64,000 nucleotides of DNA, from positions 1 through 64,000 of the forward strand of contig JAGEMR010000148.1 in assembly GCA_021030915.1 (NCBI GenBank), given 5' to 3'. Both the position numbers and the translations under genes were made by a program. How positions within the stretch are numbered: the stretch's first letter is position 1; each line of letters begins with the position of its first letter. Origin of the DNA: Astrothelium macrocarpum (lineage: Eukaryota; Ascomycota; Dothideomycetes; Trypetheliales; Trypetheliaceae). Under the pieces are notes generated by a model. It had not been told where the DNA came from. It saw only the letters and a program-made list of their open reading frames with translations, and searched no databases. Positions 44,500-56,583 of the stretch are shown in pieces.

Positions 44500-46969
44500 T
44501 AGAAAATGTGCTGCAGTGAAGCGGGATATGGGTCCGATGGGCGGAGGATGGAGGATGAATGGAGGTTGCGCAGGATTTTCGGGGTGCAGGACTCTGGGGA
44601 TGTCAAATCCAACGAGTCACGCGGGTATCACGGAAGGCCTCGCAGAGGAGTGAAGCAGGCGCTCGAGTCGAGTCGCAGTGGGATGGGGAATGGGGGAAGG
44701 GCGGGCAAGGGTGGAGCGAAAATGTCGAAGCAACGCTCAGAGGCTGACACGGCGCACGACTCTCAGCAAAGGAGTAGAAGCGCTACACACGTCACGCTCT
44801 CGCAGGCGGGTCGCTGGACACGAACGAGTCCGAGCAAGCGTCTTCCGATGGCCGGAAGGACGTGTTCGAGGGAGATGGTGATGACTCCCGTGCAGTGATG
44901 GGGGAATTGAGATGTTGGTTTGTGGGAGAGAGGTTGAGTGAGGCCAGGACTTTGGCTGCGGCAAAATAAAATCGGCTGGCTCCCCTTCACATCCCTGCCC
45001 GCTGCACGCACCTAATCCCCCCAAATTCTTCCCACATTGGCCGCCCTCCCATCTGGCCTGGCTACCCTCTACATCTATCTGACCGTCCGCCTGCTGTCCC
45101 TGCCTGCTCAGCTGTCTGGCTGCTGGCGTGTTGGCTGCTCGCATCAGGCGGCCCCGGTGATACCCATCCCGCCCGCAAAGCCTCACATGTGCCGTCGTTA
45201 TCCTATCTATGTACAGAGTTAAACTACCTTACTTCCAAGCCGGCCCGGAGATAGCTACGTAAACGCGACATAAGCGACCCTCGCACTCGAGTAGGCGGTG
45301 GAGAGAGGGTTTTGGGAGTTTAGCGGACATTAATTTCCACCCACCATATGCATGATGATGATGACGCCGAGTGGCCCCTATCGAAATGCAACCAAATCGA
45401 CCTTAAGGTTGTCTCCGCTCTCCCGCCGGCCACTTCACATTGGACGGCCAGTGCACGCTGTCTGTGTCTTGCTGTGACTTGCTGTCCACTGACAGTGCCC
45501 TTTGATCACGCACCTGCTGTACGCTATGAGTCGGAGAGGCAAACTCAGGGGTAGCAGAGGGAGTCATCACATGTCTTTTTTTGCACCCTCGCGCCTGCAA
45601 AGTCAGCATCCCACACCGCAGCTCGATATCTTAAGCACGAGTAGTCGTTGGTTCATGCAGCCAAGCGTCTGCGCCTCTCTATCTGATCTCACCACACAAG
45701 CATTGTTAGAGGGCCGCGGACGGGTGCAGCAAACACAGCGCCATTGCCCGTTCGTAGCCAAGGTAAGGTAGTCTACCTTAGGTAGTTTCTTGGGAGAGAC
45801 CGTCTCGGCCGCTGAGACGAACACCCTCTTACCCGTTTGGAACAACGTGACAGACGGCCAAATCCTATGTATCTATCTGGCTCGCAGGGTGTCCGCGCGG
45901 CCACATGGCGAGACAAAGACGTCCTGAGTCCAAACCAAGAAAAGCAAGATGCCCACCTACGTTTACCGTTGCCATGTTTCAGCCGTTGCTGATCCTACCA
46001 AATATTGCCAGCGGCCTGAAGGCATTGGTTGTTGGTTTCATGTTTGGCCGCTGCTGAGAGAAAAGAAGGAAAAGGTTATTTGCCAGCCCCTGTTTCTCAG
46101 CGTGCTAGGGAGCCGGCAGTGGCGGCCATTCTTCGCTGCCCTTCCAGTCGCCTTCGAGAAGCCTTCGACGCATGCGTAGCGCCCACTGCTCACAGCCCAA
46201 CTCAAGCCACATTTGGTCGCTTGTTGGTGGACCATACTTTTGGCGCAAATTTTTCCATTCTAGTGGTCGTGTCGCCAAGAGCACCGTGAGTATGGAATTT
46301 CCTCGTGCGTCCTCGTGCGACCTCGTGCTCCGGATGCAGGGACGCTGATCAGTCAAAATTTTTCCACTCAGGGCCCGGAATCTCTTGCGCAATCGCCGTT
46401 TCACCCATTCACACAGTTACACCTAGTTTCCCTGCCGGCATAGCGGACGAGAATTTCTCAGACACCAAAATTTACAAAATTTACAAAGTTCACACTACGT
46501 CACTGGTGCTGAGAGTCTGGCTCATCGAGTGGATGAATGCTGGTTTAAGCTAATACAAGTGCTAGTCGATCAACAAGGGTATCAGTGCCTGCCGACCAAA
46601 TGTAATGTAATGCTCACAGAGCTCGACATCCTGTTGAGACAAAGCTCGTAGGATGTTAAAAAGTATCAGAAAAGACTGAATCAAGGTGCATTTGATAGCA
46701 ACGCCCGATCGGAAAGAAATCTTCAATAGAGACAAGAATAAAACAGATAGAAATACAGTCGATAGTTTCAAATGCGTTTTAATCCACTCTCAGCCCACAG
46801 CAGCATCCTTCTGGATGCTCGCTGTCTGTCCATGCACCGTCGTCGTATCGTCGTGGCACAATACAATTTTTTCTTTTAAAATGTATACGGTCGAATGTTC
46901 ATGATCAAAGACATTACCGTCGGGTCCTGTCCTTCCAAAGAGAAAAGGCAATCCAACAATGTCGTGTTT
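44500..46969. other. Intergenic region: eIF4G promoter/leader and homeobox gene 3' region
   Basis: 2.5 kb without a supported gene. Frames are short and opposite frames are equally open. A short direct repetition of cctcgtgcg(t/a) occurs at 46302-46330, and a doubled aaaatttac near 46468-46486. Length suits a long eIF4G leader, but that is inference. Confidence 0.45.
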
Positions 46970-49016
46970 TTAAAAATGAGGAAAATCGCCTTGGTTTGGT
47001 TCATGATGATTGTGATGCTCGCTGGCAGTTCTCAAGCTTGTCTCTCCAAACGTGGCGGTAACGGGTGAATAGTGGTGTTGATGAGACTCGTCATGCCTCA
47101 AGTACGAATTGGGAAATTGTGTAATATTATATGGAGCACTCATGTTGGGCGCATGTGCGTGAGCTGGAGGCGTCGCAAGCGGCTGGCTTTGGTAGCTTGG
47201 GAAAGTGGCTGTTTGGGGAGTGGAATTAATGCGCTGCAAGGACGGCCTGTACAAAGAAGATGGTGGAAGCTCAATCCGTCTCGGTGCACCACTAGAGAAC
47301 GACCGATTGCGTAGAGATGTAGCTTGGAAGCCTGGAATTTGACCATCTAACGCAACAAATGTCAGCTCGACTCTATCAAATCTTCCAGATACAGTCTTCA
47401 CTTACAAGAATGCCCAATGCCATAGGGAGTTGGCGAAACATTAGAAAGGATATTATTTCGTGAACCGTCTTCGTTGAACGATGCCGTGCTCTCCGGTCTT
47501 GGGGTAGAATAATCCTCATTGGCTTGTTGATTGGTATCATTGGCCAAAGTGCTATATGAGATGCTCGTCCTCAAAGGAGACTGTAGTGACTCCGCGCGCG
47601 ATCTGCCTATCGAACCCATACGATCATAAATATTCAATCGAGGAATCTTTGGATGCGTCGGGCCTCCTGGATAACCAGGGCTCGTGTTGTATGTGCCCGC
47701 AAATGGGTTGGGCCTCTTTGGGCTTCCTGCGAAAGAACCTGGTGGGGTGTGCATATAACTGAACGGCGATGATTCGGCAGCCGAAGTTGACGCAGGGGAC
47801 ATTGCATCTGTTGCCGACTGCGGCGGGGTGAATGCAAAGGAGCTCAGTGCGGGACTGATACCAGTTGGAGACATGTGGTGGGTGTCAGAGCCTCGGCGAA
47901 ATCCAGTATCCAATGTCAGAGGACGACAAACACCGCCGTTTGCAAGCTGACTGGGGAATTGACCAGGATAGCTTTGGCCAAACGTAGCTGGAGAAGCCAG
48001 CGGTGTTCCCACATTTTGGTTTGCTGGATTCACCGTGCCAAAAGGGGAATGGAGCGCTTGTGTCATGTCGAAGTTTTCAGGTAGCGCCCGGGAGCTCATC
48101 ATCCGTTCTCGGTCATCACTATTGAGTCTTTTTAATTTCGCCCTCCTAGTGCGGCAATGTTAGCTGTAAGAGGATCTCGCTTATGTCAATGTTTCACGTT
48201 GGATGACAATTACTGACCGATTCTGAAACCAAACTTGTACCTGACGCGGGCTTAGCCCCGGAATCTCTCTTGACAGTCGTTCACGATGCGCCGCATCCGG
48301 ATGAGCTTGTCGTGCAAATTCGCTCATCAGAAAGCGCGTCTGGTTGTGTGTGAGCCTGACAAAATGTTAGCCCATCAGATAGTCTTGCAATAGAAATCCA
48401 AAAATCAACTCGTAGGCCGTATCGCATACCTGAATCGCTTCATTTTCCGCTTCTGAGCACGTATCTCTGCTGCTGTCATCTCAGGCTTGATACCAACTTG
48501 CTCTCCATCCTCATCATCTTCTACATCAAAATCAAGCTCTTGAAACTCATTTGACTGATCCTCAAAGTTTTCAGCCTTTGGTGATATGTGAGAACGGCCG
48601 GATATTGGGCTTGCGGGTGCAGAGGCAGCCCCTTTGATATTTGGGATACCGTTTTGGTTGCTGTTGCTTGCGGCTTCGGCGGCCTCGGGATTAGAATTAG
48701 AAGTGCCAATTAGACCAGACTCTCCATTCTGCTCTTCGGGATGGTTCACAGATTGTGTGGCCGTGTCAAAGAGAAATGGCGAGCTCCTGTAAGAACGAAG
48801 TAGTGGTGGTGGTTGAGCACCAGCCAGACTTGTCCCGTTTGCCGATTCAACATTCGTCGTTGGAATGGCGTCACCGTTAGGAATGAAGCTGACATGACTT
48901 GGTTTGAGATGATGAGATTGCCAACCACCACCAGATTGGTTTGGAGAAAATCCAGACATCCGAGGAGACGTCGGCGGTGACGGCAGATTTATGTTACTGC
49001 CGTAGAGCGCTTGCAT
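46970..49016 (-). CDS. Homeodomain transcription factor
   Basis: Nuclear DNA-binding regulator. Exons 49016-48430, 48355-48218, 48145-47406 and 47346-46970 give 613 aa. The homeodomain spans about residues 188-248: KMKRFRLTHNQTRFLMSEFA, EIPGLSPRQVQVWFQNRRAK. Helix 3 carries the invariant W, F, N and R of the recognition helix, and introns fall before helix 1 and inside helix 3. Before it lies an acidic stretch (DFDVEDDEDGE) that could activate transcription. The rest is Ser/Pro/Asn-rich and disordered. The second intron uses a GTCAGT donor. Fungal homeodomain proteins of this layout control conidiation, appressorium or fruit-body development; I do not assign this one to a named orthologue. 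The 3.4-kb upstream region without genes suits a developmentally regulated gene. Confidence 0.9.
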
Positions 49017-52000
49017 CGGAGCTGAAGTCTATGACGAAATTGATCCGGTCTTGAATTACTCGAGAGGTAGTGAGACCTCTAGGAATTGTTAGGGACTCAT
49101 TCGGCTTCTCCAGGATCCCAAAACGATTTGATTTTTGGAGATGATGCGCGAGGACATACCTTGCCTGTAACCACTGAGGAAAGATTATACAATCACCAAC
49201 CAATTCCAATCAGACAATCGAAATTAAAAGGTGAATGCCTGGTATGTTTAAACAAAGATGCTGGTTTTCAATTTCCAGTAAGAAACCTGTCTAGTAAACT
49301 CGGTCTGACGCTCAATCACTTGAATCTCAGACGTCAAAACTGAAATCCGATTTCCTGATCGGGCACGAATGGTAGTCGTTTGTTTGAGGCTCGAAAGGTA
49401 AAAAAAAGCCAGCTCCTCAGAAATAAAGTTGAACAAAGTAACGGTTCTGAACGAGAGACGTCGAATGGAGGAAGAACGAAAGAAGATAAGCTCCAGGCTT
49501 TAGCCGTAGCCTATTGGTCGCTCGATGTAGTACCCGTTCGAGCCAAGATGCAGTTGATCACCGAGGGCATGTGATGTTACAAACCCCGCTGAACACTACA
49601 GTCTTAGCTCTTGGGGGGGAAGTCAATGTAAGAAGAACGCCTGCCCAATAATGTCGATCCAATAATGGCAAAGGAAAGTCTGGCCGGAGATGATCCCAAA
49701 ACAGTGAGGATGCAGTCCTAGAGAAATCTAGCGACAGCGGGTCCAAGCCTTGCGAATATAGGCACGACTGGCTGGAGAAAAAAGGCTCAATGACACAGGC
49801 TAGATTCCACGGAAAATTGCAGCAAGCGAGCAATAGGGCAGGGTTCGTCTGACCCGAGTATCAGATCCCTATAGAAATGTTTGGGAACTGATCCGAGCAG
49901 ACTGAGAAGAGAAAAAGGAATGTTGGGGAGGGTTGAACGTGGAAACACAGTGGAGCTACCTCGGTGGTACTTGGGAAAGAATAGCTTTGGTGAAGTCAAG
50001 GGTGCAGCTATATGGGAGATGACCCAAAAAGAGAGAACGGTAGGATTAAGCTTGACATCGAGTCAGGATCGCAAAGATAATTTCGGCCCCTTGGTTGCCA
50101 TGCTAGGTCTGGGGGGAAAATCACAGCAGCATGCAGCCAGCAGCAAATGAAAGGTGTGTACACAAAAAAAAGTCGAACGAACTTTAACTCACGAGCAGAC
50201 GTGCGTCCGGCTACTAGGTGAAATTGAAGCACACGCAGTTCCGCCATAACAGGCTTCCCGAGCCCACCGAACTGCCTGGTCGTTTCTACGCCGAGCTCGA
50301 CGGCCGGTCCTGGACCAGATGCCAGTCATTGTCAGCCACATCGACTTACTGTTGGCCCCAGGCCATCTCAGCACGAGGGATATGCAGGTAGACGGACAGG
50401 GTTGGGGGAATGGGCTTGCTGCGGGGTCTCTTGGTCGTTGATACCAGAGGAGCTCCCAACCATGAGACAAGAAACGGCCTAGGCAGTGCATTTCGTATAA
50501 CCTATCTGGGCTAGAATTGTCATAGCACGGCGCATATCCGCCGGCCGATTTAGTGTACAGGACGTGTGTATTCTGCCTACATCTCGTTTGCGAGAAAAAT
50601 GGGCTTTCACAAACGGAGCCAAGCCTTGTATCAGCAGCCGCATGGGGGATCGAGGTTTTGCATGTCCAACAGCGAATCAGCCGGGGACGTTACCGTCAGA
50701 ACAAGGGCTTGTTGATGTGGAGTTTGAAGGTGTCCTTGGCGCCATCTCTCTTGTGCATCAGACGAAACTAGCCCGAGCTGACCAGCATCTGCACCTAGCG
50801 CGATCAAAAATTCGCCCTGCGCGCCGGAACTCCTTGTACCTGCAATTCCACTGGCTGACACTACTGTAAAAATTTCCGGCGGAGATCCTATCGATACGGA
50901 GCAAAATCGCTTGGGAGGAAGCTGTCCTGACTCTCGGGCCGCTCCGATCCCAACTGGGCAACTAATCCGCCATGTTCATTCTCTGTACATAGATAGGTAC
51001 GAGCGATTTTTTTTTAAGGTGCGCGTAGTCAGGTTTTGGGACGCTGCAGGACTCGTCCTTGAACAAGCTTCTATGAACCTTCCAGATCGACGAACAGCAA
51101 GTGGTGGCGTTCATGTGCCGGATAAAGTGATATTGCAAATCTTGACGCAGGGGCGATCGTCCCGTCTCTGATCGCCCGCGGAAGCCTCATATTACCCGGG
51201 CTTGGACATGTCCCTGAGGCTGTCTGGTGATCCCCGGCCGGGTTGGAAGGGCAAGAGGTCAGCGCGAAGCGGGCGCGATACAAAAGCAGACCAACTTGGC
51301 TCTGCTTCTGTCAAGCGGTTAGTGCGACGCCACATCGATCCCAAAGAAGGCCCAGCAGAGGGGGACGGAAGATGTGACGCAACGAAAGCAGAATCGAAAA
51401 ATCGCCACAACGGTCCCTTTTCCCAGACAGGTGCTGTTTCGGCGGTGCGCCCTCCCCCATCTTCGCGCAGTGCTGACCAAAGGGCTCAGCCAAGGCAGGA
51501 TGAGATGGGCGGGCAAATAGCCGCGGGATGCCTGCCTTCCGTCGAACGTGGATCGGGTTCGACAATCGTGGGTGAGGGGCGTGGTCATGGTGCTGGTGGA
51601 AATTTCAACGCCCCCCCAGGTTTAGGTTCGCTAGAGCGGCGGACGGGACCAGGGGCGCTCGCCCAGGAGCTGTAACACGCCCACCTTGACACTGCAATTC
51701 CGGTTCGATGCAGGATGGCAGACAGCGCAAACGAGGTGCTGCTCGGCCGAGCCTGTCACCTCAGCCTACAGTATGTACATACTGCTCTCGCGCTGGGCAA
51801 CCGCGCACGTCGCAGTAAGGTTGTCGCTTCCAGCACGACATTTGGGCAGCGCGCCTAGCCGTGTCTGTGCCTGGATGCAGAGCCGTTGAAGCGTGCGCTG
51901 GATTTCTGGATGACAGCGCACACCGCTGCCCTCGACGTATCTTTTTTTTTTTCTCCTCCCACCGTTTCGCCCGTTGTCGGATCCAGACGCCCGAGGGAAG

Positions 52001-52484
52001 GCGATTAGCTGGAGTTGGGCGGGCTCGACGCAAGCGTTGCTCGCTCTTCACGCCAACGGCATCTCCCGGGCCCGTGGGTCTGCCCGATTTAATTGCCCTC
52101 CCATCCTTGCTGCCAAGCTTACCCCAAGCTACGCGCAGGATTCGGGATTGGCGGTCTTGACAAGTTCAAGATGATGGCACCTGGCCTGGTTTGGCCCATC
52201 TCAGATCTTGAGGCGCGCCGCTCCGGGACCGATTCGCCGGACGATCGCTAGTCTCGTCGGCCGTGAAGCGGTGCATTGGGGTCGATCTCAACTGCCCTGC
52301 GAATGTACAGGATGGGTATTGCTATAGCTTGCTGTAGCTGCTTTCTGCAGCCCGAGCGACGGTGCTGCCTCACCAGGCGCGGCGAACGCCGCTGGCAAGT
52401 CACTTCTACATGCTCGCTACCGGTCTTTGTACCCAGACTGCTCGCTTCACCTCGTCCATCCAACTTGGTCCACTCCCCCCGTCA
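49017..52484. other. Long gene-free region upstream of the homeobox gene
   Basis: 3.4 kb. No frame on either strand shows codon or family signals; the 51.2-52.2 kb part is GC-richer with longer chance frames. Probably an extended promoter and leader of the homeobox gene plus the 3' region of HPR1; an undetected non-coding RNA is possible. Confidence 0.45.
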
Positions 52485-54810
52485 TCATCCTGTGTTTGAC
52501 GCGGGCCGCGGCTCTTTATTGCCTTTCTCCTCCGCACTGTCAGCCACACTCATCTCCACCTTTCCATTTATTGTTCCTGGCGGAGTACCATCCTCGCCCG
52601 CACCATTCGCGCCTACCTCGGCGCTGACTAAGGCTTGCAGATTTCGACCATCATCAATCTCGTCAATCTTGCCCAAGTTTGTCTTGGACGCGACCCTGAG
52701 AGCACGCCAGACCTTCCCCAATGTAGCTTCCTCGATTGATTTCGTTTCGTCCTCCGTGAATGCCATTTCCAGATCCAGCTTGTCCATTTCTACACCTTTG
52801 ACAAATGATTCAATCGTAGGCACCTCACATCTGCAAAGACAAGGTATCAGAGTAAGCGATGATGTTGGAACGGATCTTCTCTTACCGATCGGGTTGTTTC
52901 AGTCCTTCCAAACCGCCCGCGATCTCCGCTTCCGAGAGAAACGAAAGGTCTATGCTTCCAAGAGGAACAGTTCGCATCCGTTTGTTGGCACAAGCCCTTT
53001 CAGCTCCAATTTTTGCTTCGTGATAGTACGTCGGTAACATGGGATCCCGAACAATGAGTGGACAGCTTTCCACTTTCCAGCGCACCCAGTTCTTGTCTCG
53101 CGACAGTACTGTATCAACCATTCGATAGTAAAACTTGCCATCTACACCCCGTTGAAGGTAATCGGCGATGAGTTTTCTAGTACTCAAAGCCCATTCGGTC
53201 TGAGAAACGTTATTCGATTACTCTATAGACCACGGTGGCACGGACTTACATCTTCATCGTTGAGTGTGAAACTGAACATCATAGCTTTTTGCACCTTAAG
53301 ATCTAGCAGCTTCTTCTTTCCTTTCTCCGTCAATGATAGCAGAAAATCAATCATGATCAAAGCCTGGACGAGGATATGTCTTTGAAAAGCTGCGTCGCTC
53401 AACTAGATAACCATAGACGGTCAGTACATTCAATGTATTCAATGTGTAGAGAAGATCAGTTACCTCGAGATCAAAAAGCTCACGATCTGTCAGATATTTT
53501 GGATTGTAGACATCCCTGTATGCATCCGTATCATCACCTCTCTTCCTCTTCAAGCCGCGCCCACCGCCTGCAGTATTTTGCTGCATCTCTATTGGGATAG
53601 ATTTGAACTTGGCAATGGTGAGCTGTAGGCCGTGTTTGAATTGGCTAAAATGGTCGTCCGCAAAGAGCTTGGGTGGCTCCGAAAAATACTCTTGCAAGCG
53701 CCAGAAGATTGGATAGAGTTCATCGTTTGATACAACTCCTTTGCGAGATTGAGAATCGGTTTTCGAATCATCGACTTGGCCTGATCCATCTGATTTCGTG
53801 GGCGCCGTTTCTCCTTTTGTAGACAACGATTCTGACATGGCATGCTGTTGATCAACTGATTTGGCAATAGATTTATCCTCCAAACTCTTGTCTTCAACAT
53901 TTGCTCCGGCGATCTGTGGTGGGTCCGCGTCTGCCATAGCAATGTCCTGGGATTTCAACTCCTGGTACGTAGTTGTGTTCGCCGTGTGGAATTCCCCACG
54001 AAGATTGACCGAACTTTTATCCCCCAAGGGAAACATTTGGAAGAGAAAGAAGAAAACCCGGCCACAAAAGACTGCATCCTCAGCGCGTGACAAACGCCTT
54101 CGCAGTAGCTCATTGCAAGATCGTAATATAGACATAAACTTTTTATCCCATTCTCTTGCAACTATGCGCGTTCGTCTCGATTCTAAATATTGGAAAATTG
54201 TTCGACAACCATGAGTCGTTTGTGTGTCGAATAGATCTTCTAGAAGTAATACCACCTGACCTGGACTACATTGGCCTATAAGAAACTTAGCCAATGGCTA
54301 TACAATAAAATCTTGGGCCATACCAGTGTCTTCGCAGACTTGAATAATGTCAAGAAGATCCCATATGCGAGCAAATGCTGGATCATCAATAGAACTAGTC
54401 GTCTACGAGGCGTCAACGAAGATTTTTGCAACGAACAAGAGTATGCTCACCACACAATCATACATAATGTCTTGTGCGACGGCCTCAACGAGTGAATATT
54501 GGTGGGCGCCGCCACCAAACTCCGCACTCAAAGCCTTTACATCGTCAACTATTTCAGTTGCTGGAAGTTCGCATTCGATTTCTATGGATTTTTTCATCTC
54601 CCTTGCCTGCGAGAGCAGAGCAAGGAATTTCTCCTTCATGCGGTGTATTGGGGCCACCTCTTGCAGAGCCTTAATTGCCATAACGCTGTCTTTTTCGTCA
54701 AGGACTCCTCTCAGATATAGGAATTTGTCGTTAAGAGACTTGAGGTCTTTCTGCTTTCGTAGGATCAGCACTGCTGGGGTTTCTTGGATGGGCTTTTGCT
54801 CCTGCGATGG
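52485..54810 (-). CDS. HPR1: THO complex subunit 1 (Hpr1/THOC1)
   Basis: Subunit of the nuclear THO/TREX complex, coupling transcription elongation to mRNP assembly and export and preventing R-loops. Exons resolved: 54810-54451, 54402-54324, 54275-53464, 53402-53250, 53199-52886 and 52830-52485, totalling 687 aa. Family blocks are GQVVLLLEDLFDTQTTHGC, IFQYLESRRTRI, LYPIFWRLQEYFSEPPKLF, FKHGLQLTIAKFKSIP, the join LSDAAFQRHILVQALIMIDF, LTEKGKKKLLDLKVQKAMMF and FSFTLNDED. The conserved C-terminal EFP domain ends in an acidic tail. The amino end is unresolved: an in-frame TAG sits directly before 54810 (read as the acceptor of an upstream intron), so a short first exon with the ATG remains to be placed between 54811 and about 55080. 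Divergent from CSM3. Confidence 0.85.
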
Positions 54811-55048
54811 CTAGGGAGCTGGTCGGGCTCAGCGTAAACAAGTAAAGATTCGCTAAAATATGAATAGGTAGAGGCAGGTCTCTAGGGCGAAGGGGGATTA
54901 GCGAATGCTCACAGCGCAGAAGCAGGCTTATTGACGAAAGAAGGCGGACAGTAGGAAGCCCGTGTTCGCAACAAAGTGAGTGAGCTTTGCTAGCTCCAGC
55001 CCTACATGCAGGTGTGGGGCCTCTAGAGGTCAAATCATTGGCAAAAAT

Positions 55049-55064
55049 GACGCGCCGGCGCGTC
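55049..55064. promoter_or_regulatory. GACGCGCCGGCGCGTC palindrome, E2F/MBF-like
   Basis: Perfect 16-bp palindrome in the roughly 350-bp region between HPR1 and CSM3, about 100 bp from the CSM3 start. Each half carries GACGCG, close to the MluI cell-cycle box core, and GGCGCG, close to an E2F site. CSM3 is a replication-fork gene, for which MBF control is expected. Confidence 0.5.
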
Positions 55065-55077
55065 CGCCGCATTCATA

Positions 55078-55083
55078 ACGCGT
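55078..55083. promoter_or_regulatory. MluI cell-cycle box (ACGCGT) upstream of CSM3
   Basis: Exact MCB hexamer 78 bp before the CSM3 start and 14 bp after the GC palindrome. The MBF (Mbp1/Res-Swi6) complex binds this site on S-phase genes. Confidence 0.55.
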
Positions 55084-55160
55084 GAATTGCTATTGATGTT
55101 CAAGATATCTTTACATCTTCAATTCGCCTTGTCACGTCAACCTACAATCGCAAACCCGCT

Positions 55161-56116
55161 ATGCCTTTACTCGGCGAGTCACCGCAGCAACCTGCTGAGC
55201 GGGATGATCTTGACGATTTGTTCAATTATGATGTGTCTATGGACGATGTTTTCAAAGATAACGACGCAAGCGACTCTGTAGCAAAGGAGCAGCCTGAGGC
55301 GAGAAGGAGAAATAGTGACACTGGTGTGGGACTAGGTATAGACGAAGAGATAAAGATTATGAAAAGGCGACAACCCATAGCAAAACTGGACGAAGCACGG
55401 TATGATTTCGGTATCAATGTGCTCAGCGTTGCTTGCACGTTTACTTCAACCGTCAACTGACATCTAAATTCATCACAGCCTTCTTTCTAGTGCCGGTATA
55501 CCAAAACTGCAAAAAATAACAAAGGACCGCTTAAGGTTCCGGGGCAAAGGACACGAGGTGATTTGCACATGCTATTCCGAGGATCAATTGTTTGCTAATG
55601 GTAATATAGTTTTCTGACGTTTCTCGACTTCTGAACACGTATCAATTATGGCTCGATGATCTATACCCAAGAGCAAAATTTGCAGACGGATTGGCAATAA
55701 TCGAGAAGCTCGGTCATAAGAAAACAATGCAAATGAAGCGTAAGGAATGGATTGATGAATCGAAACCACGGCCAGTGTATGATGGAACCCCGGAGCCTCC
55801 TGAAGATTCGGGCAACACAGCAGCCATGGCTCTAGACATCGGTCAAGAAAGCAGCACCGCTATTCCTGAGGGCGTTGTTGAGGAGACCCAACCAGATCGT
55901 GATCAAGTCGACGCATCTAGCCATGGCCATCGGGCGAGCCTCCATCCTGGAGTTGATTCACAAATCAATGAGGAAGACGATCTTGATGCACTATTGGCAG
56001 AAGATTCTGCAAGAACATCAACGTTACCTGAAGATTGTTCTAATAATAATGCACCGCCGCGGGACGATTTTGAGGATGACATGGAGGCGATGGCAGGCTT
56101 GGATGATTTATGGTGA
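55161..56116 (+). CDS. CSM3: Replication fork protection protein Csm3/Swi3 (TIPIN)
   Basis: Partner of Tof1/Swi1 in the fork-protection complex; supports checkpoint activation, fork pausing and sister cohesion. Exons 55161-55399, 55479-55557 and 55610-56116 give 274 aa. The acidic N-terminus (DDLDDLFNYDVSMDDVF) is typical of the family. The Swi3 domain follows: RRQPIAKLDEARLLSSAGI, PKLQKITKDRLRFRGKGHEF, SDVSRLLNTYQLWLDDLYPR, AKFADGLAIIEKLGHKK, MQMKRKEWIDE. The joins over both introns give exactly the expected continuous domain. The C-terminal 110 residues are acidic and disordered and end DDLDALL...DDLW. MCB and E2F-like sites in the promoter fit S-phase expression. Confidence 0.92.
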
Positions 56117-56583
56117 AGCAGCATAGCTAGGCATTTCAGGCGTTAAGGGATCTTACGTATATTGAGATATCCAGTGGTCGAAACAAATGTACATATTTGA
56201 CCCAAGGCAATGCTTGATCACACCGACAAGTACGATGGTACAAGTAACTACGCAGGCGACGGAAGGCTTTAGATAATAGCCAAGCAGCCTTAGTTCAATA
56301 AAATTGGATTTTTGAAGTTGTACTCTTGTATGAAGGGTCCCTAAATTGTGCTGTTCCACATTTCACTGTAAGCAAGTCACAGTAACGGCCCACGGCTGCG
56401 AGTCTGGACCCTGTCGATCATGTGGCACATGTGGCATATGCACTAAAGAACTCTAAACCGAAAATGATACGGGGAGCATCCTACTACTACCTACCTAAAT
56501 AAACAACCTTGCTCACTACCATCATTTGCCATCGACTCGACTCGTAAGCAAAGTGAACGCGAATACTGTGCTTATGCAATCTG
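56117..56583. other. Intergenic region between CSM3 and SKI2
   Basis: CSM3 3' region and SKI2 promoter. It has a run gtggcacatgtggcatatg near 56420 but nothing I can assign. Confidence 0.45.
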
